A DNA stretch of 64,000 nucleotides from Artemisia argyi (Eukaryota > Streptophyta > Magnoliopsida > Asterales > Asteraceae), in assembly GCA_030686995.1 (NCBI GenBank), contig CM060684.1, positions 10,169,897 to 10,233,896 of the forward strand, in the 5' to 3' direction. The position numbers and the translations under genes were made by a program. Positions 45,944-56,100 of this stretch are shown here, in pieces; position 1 is the first letter of the stretch; every line of letters starts with the position of its first letter. The notes below the pieces were generated by a model that was not told where the DNA came from, ran no database searches, and worked only from the letters and a program-made list of their open reading frames with translations.

Positions 45944-46261
45944 TGTTTAATATTGTAGTAATTACAATTCTTAACGAAATAACTTTTTGATTATTGGTAA
46001 GTTTATTTAAACATGTAAACGAATGAGGTTTACCTAATTAAGGAGGCCGAGTCTTTTAATAAGATATACAAAAATAAATAACTTATACAATATTAGGGGC
46101 GCGTGGAGCCCTCAAAGTCATTTTCTAAAGAGCTTTTGCAACTGGTTGATATAAAAATATACAAAAACAAATAACTTATACAATCAAATACAATACGGAA
46201 ATGAATTTACGTGTCATATCTTTCTTTATAGAGCGAAATTGTCACTATAGATTTTCCGTTA

Positions 46262-46380
46262 CACAAAACCCCTCTTAACTTAAAATCATGGCTCCACCCC
46301 GCCCAAGATGTGTACTTACTACTTAGTGACGTTTGAACCTTATACCTCTTGTGAGGACATCAAGATGACTGATCACTTGA
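46262..46380 (-). repeat. SINE-like repeat, unit 1
   Basis: On - it contains AGGTTCAAACGTCACTAAG, a degenerate box B, and GGGCGGGGTGGAGCC. A matching copy with intact GGTTCGAACG lies at 49262-49390. Probably duplicated with the gene unit. Confidence 0.5.
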
Positions 46381-46902
46381 AACCCGAATTCCGTTTTTGT
46401 TGGTAACAATATCAAATTCAAGCACATGTTGTTGAGATATTCAATGTAGAATTTTATATGAAGCAAACCTTATAATATTATTGTGGAATTTTTATAAAAG
46501 GTTTAAATCGGTGGAAAAACTTTAACTCCGTGCACCTTTTTTAAATACCGACTGACCTTTTCTAAAAGACTTTGACCCACGCAGTGAATACCTATTATAG
46601 GACCTTAAGTCCTTAACATTATTATGAAATTAACCTTACTTTAAATTTAAAACTCATACGAGGTTATGAACCATATAAGAGGTTGTTTGGGGTTTACTTA
46701 TTTAAATAGTTATCTTTATCTTAATACGAATACGTAACCAGTTAGACTTACATATAAAATACATATATTATACGTAAGGAATCCCAGACACACTCTAACA
46801 GGGAGACATACTACAAACTAAAACTCTATAAAAGGCATATATTGTTGGAACTTATAAGATTAAATAAACACACCTTACACAGTAAAAAAGCATTAGTCGA
46901 TC

Positions 46903-47881
46903 ATGGAGTACAATTCTTCAGCTATTCCCACCAAAAAGGTTGATGAGGTTGCCATCTCCATTAGCGATGCACCGCCTTTGTCCACTGCCAAACCCCAGTA
47001 AGCTAGTTCTGATCGATTACGTTATTCTTTTAGTTTAGAGCATTGTTTACTCGTTGTCCAATGTTTTATATAATGATTTTTACGTTCTGAATTGTTACTT
47101 CTTGGTTATCATAGTATCTAAGTTCATGTTACTTATTCTTTTCTCGTTTTCAAGTTGATTTATGTACAATATTAATGTGTGTTTGTACGCTAATCTAAGT
47201 TTCAATTCCTTTGTGGTGTTATGTTGCAGGCTTGATGACAATTGCCTAGTTATCGATCTTGTGACGTATTCCATGATTTTATACTACATGTTGATACTAT
47301 CTTGCATTGTAGACGAAAAACAACTTCCTTTTATGACTCACCGTGTATTCATGATCACATCCATTGTTCTACAATTTGTTGCCTTAGCATCTGCTGTGAC
47401 TTTGGTTTATGCACAAAAGTACTTGCAAAGCTCGATGATTGATAGATATAATACTATGCTAAAAATTATCTCTATCTTCTCGGCTGTCATGGCATCTATA
47501 TCTATTACGTTTGTGTTTTTTATCCCTGAAAATCTCATTTGGATTGGCTATCTAGTCATCATAAGTTTGATCGTTGCAATAGGAGGTACATGTTACTACT
47601 TCAAGGAAGATGTATCAGAATCAAAAGTTCGCCAAGTGTTCCAACCTCGTCACGAGACCAATTACCCAGTGATCACTATTACACCTCTTTTGATGGTGTT
47701 GTCTTTGTTTATACCGCTGGAGTTCATATGGACTAGGTTATCGATCATGCTTGTATTAGTTGCAATCACATTTGTGTATACCTATGTTAAGGTAATGAAG
47801 GAGAAACATGCACGTAATTTGGAAGTCGATCCGTTGATCCAACCAATGATCCAAGAAGACGAGAGAAAATTTGTCAGTTAA
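46903..47881 (+). CDS. Six-segment membrane protein of unknown family, copy 2 (exons 46903-46997, 47230-47881)
   Basis: Tandem duplicate of the gene at 43679, with the same exon sizes and splice phase, giving 248 aa. Exon 1 differs at a few codons (MEYNSSAIPTKKVDEVAISI). Exon 2 has a three-residue insertion (VRQVFQPRH against VLQPRH). Membrane segments are conserved; substitutions are mostly conservative and the frame is open, so the copy is probably functional. The TATA box (46827-46834) and about 190 bp of upstream sequence are conserved too. Confidence 0.78.
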
Positions 47882-48214
47882 AAAGTTCCTTACAAGATTT
47901 TGGAGTTAAACATATTTATGCAATTTAGTTTTGGGATCTATGATTTCGTTTAATATCATTCTAGTTAATGTAACGTCTAGTTTTAACGTTGTTGACACTT
48001 AAAATCTTTATTAAATCTAGCATGTATTCTGTGATGAAATCTTTATTGTTTTTTGTTTATGTAATCTGTGTTGAAAGTAATATGTTGTTTCATGTAATCT
48101 TAATTTGTTTAGTGTTAGATGCTGTATAGTAATATGCATGCATATATGCAATGCAATATGTTATATGTTGCTTGGGTCGACACAATCCGACCCAACAGAA
48201 ACTTCCCGTCTCTA

Positions 48215-48620
48215 ATTTTATTTTTGAACACTTTTCGACGTAAAGTATTACTCGAATAAAGTGTTCCAACCCCATCATACGACCAATTACTCAAATCAAG
48301 AGTTCAAACGGATCAGGTTATCGATCATGCATGTTTGTATTCATTGAAATCACAGTTGTATAACTATGTTGTCTACGTAGGTTAATGAAGGAGAAACATG
48401 CAAAATCATCATGTTAGTAGCTAGGTTTCTTGCATGATTTTGGGGTTAATAGTATCAAAGATATGGCATAGACTGATACCGGCTATGAAGTTGTATTATA
48501 TGTACATGTTTGGGATCGTTAATTTGGTTAAGTATCATAGTATAGTACTAGTTTAATGTAATGTTTTGGTTTTAACGTCGTGGATACTTGACACACAATT
48601 AAATATTTAAGTCCAGTTTG
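48215..48620 (+). pseudogene. Fragment of the membrane gene 3' end, unit 2
   Basis: Copy of the 44930-45320 fragment. It shows the duplicated unit already contained the fragment. Confidence 0.65.
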
Positions 48621-49261
48621 AAACCATAAAAGTGATCTGGTGTGTTAACTGATACGTAGTACTAAAAAGGATTCCCGCCGTAGAAGATGATCACTTTTCC
48701 ATCTACTTTAGAGATACACCACCGTAAGTAGTTTTGATTACCCTTTTTATTTTGTTTTAAAGGTTATTTGATTTACATTCCAGAATTTTTTAAAAATAGT
48801 TTTATATGGTTTGGCTTGTTATTTTTTGTTTGATATATATTGATCTTGCATGGTTATTGGTGTTTAATATTGCAGTTTGAACTCTTAGCAAAATATCTTT
48901 GTGATTATTGGTAACTTTATCTAAACATGTAAACGGATGAGGTTTACCTAGTGAGGCCGAGTCTTTTGCTCACATGTATGCGGTCTCCCCAGGCTATCCT
49001 TTCACCGTTTTCAACCCTTTTCAGGGCCACCTTCAAAATTAAGGGTGGAGCAAGTTGGGTGATTAGTGGGTGTTGAGCCACCTCTAATCAATCCACATCA
49101 TTAGTTCAGCCGAAAGTAAGTTTGTTAGTAACTTTTGTAACTAGCCCTCTTATTGATAGGTTGATATGGATGCAAAAACAAATGACAACAATCAAATACA
49201 ATACTAAATTGAATTTACTTGTCATACTATTCTTTATAGAGAGAAAAAATTTGACTATACT
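48621..49261. other. Remainder of tandem unit 2
   Basis: Aligns to the end of unit 1 but lacks the 259-bp SINE-like insert. No gene is seen. Confidence 0.5.
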
Positions 49262-49390
49262 TTTTACGTTACATAAAACCCCTCTTAACTTAAAATCGTG
49301 GCTCCACCCCGCCCAAGATGTGTACTTACTACTTAGTGACGTTCGAACCTGAGACCTCTTGTGAGGACATCAAGATGACAGATCACTTGA
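49262..49390 (-). repeat. SINE-like repeat, unit 2
   Basis: On - it carries GTCTCAGGTTCGAACGTCA, a good box B. Copy of 46262-46380. Confidence 0.55.
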
Positions 49391-49417
49391 ACATAAAGAC
49401 TTTGTGAGGACAACATT

Positions 49418-49821
49418 TGTAGCATAATGATCACTTAGAATGTTGTATTAGTATGTTATTTATGTAATTTAAGTACTTTAGTCTTATGGGTCAAAACGGG
49501 TAAAACTAATGGACTGGGTTATACCCATATCCAAACACCCCGTTTGTTTATTTGACAGTTATATTCGGTTAAGGCAGTTAGTATTGAAACGTTGCAATGT
49601 TTCATGAAGGGACACAACGTTTCAACTTAGTATATATAGTTTAGAATCGAGTCAAGTGTAATGTTACAGAATCTTATCAAAGTTATAAAGTATTACTTTC
49701 ATTTATCAAGTTATTTTACCCATATTACTTTTACTGTTTCATCAATTCGTCTCATGGTAAACTATAATCAAATCCTCAAAAGGAATTGGCTCCAAGCCAA
49801 ACCTGTGAAACCGGACCAACA
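49418..49821 (+). repeat. 5' LTR of ARID-carrying element
   Basis: Begins TGTAGCATAA, ends GGACCAACA. It contains TATATATAG near 49631-49639 and an inverted repeat GAAACGTTG/CAACGTTTC (49586-49623) just upstream. Confidence 0.95.
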
Positions 49822-49852
49822 GTGGTATCAGAGCTTATGTTCTGATTCCTGG

Positions 49853-51382
49853 ATGGAGCCATCAACATACGAACATGGTGCCACTTCTACACAAAACAAA
49901 CAACCCTCGCATAAGGATTTTTTGTCTTGGAACACTACGAAAAGGAAGATATCTCCTGAAGGAAAACGAATGCTAAAAGAAAAGATACAAGAGATTGTTT
50001 CATACAATTCGAAAAGACTGCAAAAGGAAAAGAAAATCGATGACAGTTACAAGAAAAAAGATAAGAGGCCTAGATGCTATACGTGTAGAAAGCGTGGACA
50101 TGTTTTCAGAAACTGCCCTTTGAAACAAGAAAAACTTCTCACTAAACAACGTATCACAGAACCACTTTTTGTCTCATCAAAGATGAACCCTTCGAATGCA
50201 CAACTTCAAGAAAAGGCGAAATACCAAGAACAAGTTCATGTTCTTATGGATTACATGGTTGAGGGGACTGAAAAAGAAAGTTGGGATAATATTTGGTATG
50301 TAAGTTCTGCATACAAGCGACACATGTCTCCAATGAAACATTTGTTTAAAAGGATGTTCAAGAGATTCAAAGTGGAAGGAGTAGAAGAGGATGAAAGGAA
50401 GTTTATTATTTCATATGGCGTGGGAGTAGTAGTCGTTGACACTGATGATGGAGAACTCATAATTGCAAACGTGTTGTATACACCAGAAATCACCCTAAAT
50501 GTGTTAAGTATGCATCAACTTGAAGAGCAAGGATATATAGTCACTTATGGATCAGATCGATGCAAGTTAAAATACATGTTTGATAGTTTTGAGAATTATG
50601 GGAATGAAGAGAGTATGTTGGAAGAAGAAAATGATGAAAGTATAATCACAAGCCACAACAAGTTTCTTGATGATTATTTCAAGTCTTTGGATATTGAAGA
50701 AGAATGCTCACTTATCAAAGGTTTAGAAGATTTGAAAATGGAACAACATGAAGATCATGATTACATAGATCAAGAATACATGAGTTTGAATGGCACGTTA
50801 TACACTATGAAGGTCAATACTTTTCCTAGATTCATTGCTTTTCTAAATTTAATCAAAGTTGATAAGTTAGTCTATGAAAATTGGGAAGTATTGAGTAAAA
50901 GATTCTTAGAGATGCTTGAATGGTTTTATATGGGTTTTATGAGGCAAAGTGCATTAGGAAATTTACCACCCATCATTGGGGTGATAAAAGTGGATATGTT
51001 AGGATTGTATAAGTTTGTAGATGCACTTGGAGGATATATGAATGTTACTTTCAACAATCAATGGCACCAAGTTGCAAAACTCTTAGGATTGGCAGAAGAA
51101 GAAAAGGAAACAGTTAAGGCATGTTACAAGGAATACTTAGGATTGGTGAAAATTTACTATGAAGATGCACTTAGAGCAAATCAAGTGAAGGCAGAAAGTG
51201 ATGAGAATGGCAGAGGTACTGCAGACCTTATACCACAGCCGTGTGAAGGTTTGGAAGATGCAATGGAAATAGTTGATGAATCACCAAAGAAAAGAATCAA
51301 GATTGAAAAGGAAGAAGCCATGAAAGAGGACAGCAGTTCAAGTGAAAGTACAGAAGATGATGACTTTGTCATCATTGTTTGA
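49853..51382 (+). CDS. Copia-derived protein with zinc knuckle, dead protease and ARID domain
   Basis: 509 aa. I chose ATG 49853 because the earlier in-frame ATG lies in the LTR. Residues 75-88 are a CX2CX4HX4C knuckle (CYTCRKRGHVFRNC). Residues 148-230 match a Copia protease, but the active-site DSG is SSA (WYVSSAYKRHMS); the flap region VLYTPEITLNVLSMHQL remains. Residues 370-438 fit an ARID DNA-binding domain (VDMLGLYKFVDALGGY, W404, VAKLLGL, YKEYLGLVKIYYED). The tail has a basic cluster PKKRIKIEK (478-486), a plausible nuclear signal, and a Ser/acidic end. ARID proteins usually act in chromatin complexes. Related ARID proteins are annotated in Asteraceae genomes, from memory. Function is inferred only. 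Confidence 0.82.
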   Translation: MEPSTYEHGATSTQNKQPSHKDFLSWNTTKRKISPEGKRMLKEKIQEIVSYNSKRLQKEKKIDDSYKKKDKRPRCYTCRKRGHVFRNCPLKQEKLLTKQRITEPLFVSSKMNPSNAQLQEKAKYQEQVHVLMDYMVEGTEKESWDNIWYVSSAYKRHMSPMKHLFKRMFKRFKVEGVEEDERKFIISYGVGVVVVDTDDGELIIANVLYTPEITLNVLSMHQLEEQGYIVTYGSDRCKLKYMFDSFENYGNEESMLEEENDESIITSHNKFLDDYFKSLDIEEECSLIKGLEDLKMEQHEDHDYIDQEYMSLNGTLYTMKVNTFPRFIAFLNLIKVDKLVYENWEVLSKRFLEMLEWFYMGFMRQSALGNLPPIIGVIKVDMLGLYKFVDALGGYMNVTFNNQWHQVAKLLGLAEEEKETVKACYKEYLGLVKIYYEDALRANQVKAESDENGRGTADLIPQPCEGLEDAMEIVDESPKKRIKIEKEEAMKEDSSSSESTEDDDFVIIV

Positions 51383-51440
51383 AGAAAAACTCAAGCATAG
51401 CAAGATGGAAGGAATCAACATTCAGTAATCAGGAGGGAGA

Positions 51441-51844
51441 TGTAGCATAATGATCACTTAGAATGTTGTATTAGTATGTTATTTATGTAATTTAAGTACT
51501 TTAGTCTTATGGGTCAAAACGGGTAAAGCTAATGGACTGGGTTATACCCATATCCAAACACCCCGTTTGTTTATTTGACAGTTATATTCGGTTAAGGCAG
51601 TTAGTATTGAAACGTTGCAATGTTTCATGAAGGGACACAACGTTTCAACTTAGTATATATAGTTTAGAATCGAGTCAAGTGTAATGTTACAGAATCTTAT
51701 CAAAGTTATAAAGTATTACTTTCATTTATCAAGTTATTTTACCCATATTACTTTTACTGTTTCATCAATTCGTCCCATGGTAAACTATAATCAAATCCTC
51801 AAAAGGAATTGGCTCCAAGCCAAACCTGTGAAACCGGACCAACA
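51441..51844 (+). repeat. 3' LTR of ARID-carrying element
   Basis: Identical to the 5' LTR except G for A (AAAGCTAATGG) and C for T (GTCCCATGG). This implies a recent insertion. Confidence 0.95.
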
Positions 51845-51926
51845 ACATTGCTAATGCCATATGATCAAGGTCCAGCTTATTTAATTTTTTTAGTCAATCT
51901 TAATGGTTTCCTTTGTGGTGTTGCAG

Positions 51927-52422
51927 GCTGCATCACAATTTTCAAGTTCTGAACTCTTTGTGTCAAATGACTATACTCTTACCTACTCTTTGTAGCTGAA
52001 ATTCACGTGGAAAAACTCTCCGTTCAAAACACATTATGTGTTTATGATCATGTCAATTATCCTGCTATCCGTTGATTTAGCATCTGGGATTGTGATTTAT
52101 GCACAAAGTACTTACGCAGCTCATTGATTGACACGTATTATAAGATACTAGAAACTATATGTTACTTCTCGTCAATCATGGCAGCTAGCTTCATTTACTT
52201 TGCGTATATTCTCCCCAAAAATCTTGAATGGATTGGATACTTAATTAGTCATGTGTGTGATATTTGCTATAGCTGTTGCATGTTACCCCATTAAGCATTA
52301 CTCAGTTGCTCCTTGTTATACGCTTCGTACACCTCTAGCGCTTGTGTTGATGATGTATTTGCCTGATAACTTCAAATGGATTCTGATTGTGATCCTATTT
52401 GTAAACAGGGGCGCAACTTCTA

Positions 52423-52454
<32 letters not shown>

Positions 52455-52751
52455 CGACCCCCTGAAATTTTTTTTGCCATGTAGGGGTATATAGTTTTCG
52501 TGTAGAAAAATTTCGGTATTTTCGGTTTCGCCCCCCCAATTTAATTCGGTTTCGACCCCCCATAGTGTTAGAAAAAAACCCGACACCCCACTCGAAATTT
52601 CCAAGCTTCGCCCCTGTTTGTAAACATGGTGCTTTGTGGTGTGTCCGACTTCAGGTCATGGAAGGAGATGTGTGCATGGGAAGCGATGCATGCAGACAAT
52701 TTCGTAGTTCATCCATTGATCCAAGAAGATGATACGAATATAGTGTATTAA
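51927..52751 (+). pseudogene. Third copy of the membrane gene, exon 2 only, broken
   Basis: After TTGTGGTGTTGCAG, as in the intact genes, a diverged exon 2 follows. Recognisable parts are VFMIMSIILLSVDLASGIVIYAQ, LETICYFSSIMAASFIYF, LEWIGYL and the end VHPLIQEDD. Frameshifts and an internal deletion remove several segments, and exon 1 is absent, cut off by the ARID element's insertion or lost earlier. A hAT MITE (52406-52616) splits the rest. Confidence 0.72.
52406..52616. mobile_element. hAT-type MITE, 211 bp
   Basis: Ends are CAGGGGCG...CGCCCCTG, with imperfect inverted repeats of about 14 bp. The 8-bp TTTGTAAA flanks both sides (52398-52405, 52617-52624). A G run of over 20 bases (from 52424) is inside. 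Confidence 0.85.
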
Positions 52752-53127
52752 GTGGGTTGTTTGCTCACACACGAGGTAATAGCATTAGAGGTTCTGGAAT
52801 ATTATTATATGGTTAATTATCAATATATTTTTGCTTGTTCAATATTTGAATAGAGCATTCTTTGATGCAATATGTATTGACTTTGGTTAATGCAACTGGT
52901 GTTGGAAGTAATCTGTTTGGTGTGAGCTGTTGCGATGCAAAATGAAGGGGTGCATAACCTGTCTATCCTGATAATATAACTTCACATTTTGTAGTCTGAT
53001 ACATGTGTCTTAAATTACGCATACAAAATTAGAAAAATTCACACAACCAAAAATTACAGAAGTTCCACTAATCACACATCTCATAACATAAAATGCATCA
53101 AGAAACTGAACTTATAATAATGAGTAA
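52752..53127. other. Spacer between membrane gene array and kinase gene
   Basis: No feature recognised. It holds the 3' ends of two converging transcripts. Confidence 0.4.
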
Positions 53128-53196
53128 TTACTCCAACGACCCCGGATGATTTAACTCTGCATCACCTTTTGCCTGTGATTCCCGTTGATTACTTAC
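53128..53196 (-). CDS. Exon 4: short C-terminal exon (predicted)
   Basis: TGTGTAG acceptor, then 22 codons in phase 0 and TAA (53128-53130). Chosen because it is the first phase-compatible acceptor that yields a short hydrophilic tail. If intron 3 is retained the protein ends after a few extra residues instead. Confidence 0.45.
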   Translation of the reverse strand, partial: VSNQRESQAKGDAELNHPGSLE

Positions 53197-56100
53197 CTAC
53201 ACAGAAAAGTAGTTGAACCAAATGCACGTTAAGCAACAAATACAGTACACGGTACAGTAATATACAAGATGGCCTGCTTAACCAACTTCATCAAATCAGA
53301 ATTCATAAATTGAAAAGTGGTATCAAGCCATAAAAAATCTCAAAAAATGAGTGCAGATAAGCATATAAACATGACATGCAAATTCAGATGTTCCCTGCAA
53401 ATTAAGGGGTTGGACACTGCTCCACGTGGCTACGAACCACGGTGTCGGGGGTTCGAATCCCTCCTCGCCCACAACCGGCCCAAAAGGCCCAATAAGGGAA
53501 GGGCCTTTCCCTCTGGGGGTAGGAAACTCATGATCGGGATAGCGTACCAAAAGCTATGGAACTTGGGTGTGGGGCTTTTGTCAAAATGGAATGGCCTTTT
53601 TATTTATTATTTCTCTCCCTGAACGAAAAAAGTTCACAAAACTTATTTTGGCCAACAAAAATGACATTTGGCAACAAAAAGCTTACATTAAGGCAAATAA
53701 GTCATGGATTCTTAAAAATATATTGAATGGTACCGTGATGCGATCCGTACAACTATGAACTGCCTATGGTATGTTTTTTAGGCCGGTGATTAATAGCTTT
53801 ACATACTCAAAGTAGATTATCTTGTTATGAGAAATGGATCAATATCAACATTTTCAAACAACCATAGTTATAACATTCTTGCAGAAGCAACTTAATAATT
53901 TGATTGAAATAAACTACTTACTTGAAATTCGAGTGCTTCCTCAATCCGATCCACGATCATTCCCATGGTAGGGCGTTCCTTTGAATTGAAACTAATGCAC
54001 TGAAATGCAACTTTACTATATATATCAAAAGAGCGGCTATCAATTTTATCTCTTATAAGGGGATCAATTAGCAACTCTGGTTTGTAGTTATAGTAGCGTC
54101 GGACATTATATATGAGAGGTTTCCGTTTACCGCCTTCTAACCTTCTTAGATTATGAGCTAACATTCCACTCAACAACTCAAACATTACCACTCCAAAAGA
54201 ATACACATCTGACTCTTTCCGGAGGATGCCACCTTCATCGTAAATTGGATCCATGTAAAAGTCAGTACCTGCAGCATTTGTGTAGACTTGGGTTTGTGGC
54301 TGATTTACGAGGCCAGATTTTGACACTCCAAAATCACAAATTTTGGCTACCAGATAGTTATCCAATAATATGTTTGCACTCTTGACGTCTCTGTGTATTA
54401 CTTTATTGTCCTCCCGAAGACCTGAGTGGAGGTAATCAAGTCCTCTTGCTGCCCCTAAGCAAATCTTCAGGCGATCTTTCCATTCCAATTTACGTCTCTT
54501 ATCCTTTTTTTTTAGATGAGAATCCAGGCTACCATTACTAGCATGCTCGTAAACTATAATCTTCTCATTGCCTTCATCACAGTAACCAATGAAAGGGATG
54601 ATGTTTTCATGGTTGAAACTGAAAATCATCTTAAGCTCGTTGCGGAACTCATTCTCTCCTTGGTAACCATTGGGACATAGGCATTTGATGGCAACTGAGC
54701 GTTCAGACAGCTGGCCTTTGTAAACATTACCGAATCCGCCTTTTCCAATCAGAGCTTCTTGACTTTTAACTCCAATGGCCATGTCGATGTCCTTTAGTGG
54801 AATAAAAGAATCTTCTAGTTTTCTAAATCTTCTTGTATTGTTGGAAGCAGCTCTGTGGTTCTGCGAATAAAATCCTTCTTAATATCATAATTCATGTTAG
54901 TTCCTAACTCGTATTCCTAACCATAAAAAAATAGGGATAATGCCCTAAATACCCCGGTTGCCTTTGAGCTATTCACTTCCGAGACCTAACTCGTATTCCT
55001 AACCATAAAAAAATATTACTCCTTCCGTCCCATATTAAATGTCATGTTTGACTTTTCGAGGTCTTTCTTTCTCAACTTTGACCTTAAATATTTGTATTTG
55101 TGTAATATAATACTTGATAAAAAATATATGAATGAATTATGTTTTAAATGTATCTTCATTGCGTATAATTTTTATCAAATACTATATAACCCAAGCAAAA
55201 ATATTTAAAGTCAAAGTTGATAAAGAAAGACTTGAAAATTCAAATATGGACATTTAATATGGGACGGAGGGGAGTATATGTGTTTTACTAGTAATCTTTC
55301 CAATTCTAAGACTTTGATTATGCCACTCGTTATCATCATGCCATTGCAAGGAAAATAACAAGAAAGATAAGTTAATTAAGAAGAACTAGCATTTTTTCCA
55401 TATAAAAAAACTTCAATAACCTTAACTTTTTTGGAAAACAACATAGCATTATACTCGAGTAAATTTATCTTATCATGATAGTTCTCATTGTGGCAAATGA
55501 ACCAGCTAGATATCCTTCAAATTAGTAAAATGAAGAGACTTACTTGAAAATATAATGCTTCCTCCAACCTCTTGATGATCTTGTTCAATGAAGGGCGATC
55601 CTTTACGTTGAAACTAATGCATTTATATGCAACTTCTTTAAATGTATATAAAGAACGAGCATCAATTTCATGATCTCTTATCCGTGGGTCAAGTAACTTG
55701 TCTTGTTGGTCAGCATAGTAACGACGGACCAAAGTAACCAGATTTAGTTGCTCTTCATCTCCAATGCACCTTGTTTCACGAGCCAATATACCCGTCAGTA
55801 TTTCAAATAATACCACTCCGTACGAGTACACATCTGATTCTTTGTTGCAGATGTAGCTTTCATGGTAAACGGGATCCCTGTAATCTTCATCGTTCACAGG
55901 CATTGAAAGGGGATTATCTCTTCGATATCTTCGGAATAATATTGAATGGGTGAAATCATAAATTTTAGCCTCTAGATCGTCGTACAATAGTATTTTTCTG
56001 CTACTGAAGTCTCTATGTAATACACTCTGGTATTCCCCAAATCCCGAATGAAGATACCTGAGTCCTTTTGCCACCCCAATGCAAATTTTTAGGCGCTGAG

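Larger units (their letters stand above)
49418..51844 (+). mobile_element. Young non-autonomous Copia-like LTR element carrying an ARID domain
   Basis: 2427 bp with two 404-bp LTRs (49418-49821, 51441-51844) that differ at two positions. ACATT flanks both ends (49413-49417 and 51845-51849). The primer site TGGTATCAGAGC (initiator Met) is at 49823-49834 and a polypurine tract AGGAGGGAGA at 51431-51440. One 509-codon ORF fills the interior. RT, RNase H and integrase are absent. All ends needed for retrotransposition in trans are present. Confidence 0.95.

Noticed and set aside
49661..49852. Longer N-terminus of the ARID-element protein from ATG 49661
   Set aside because: This ATG lies in the LTR and the frame crosses the primer site. 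The ATG at 49853, just inside, is more plausible.
53407..53471. Functional tRNA-Arg gene
   Set aside because: The anticodon and T arms are good, but the 5' acceptor strand and D arm do not pair. It fits a truncated chloroplast trnR-ACG copy.
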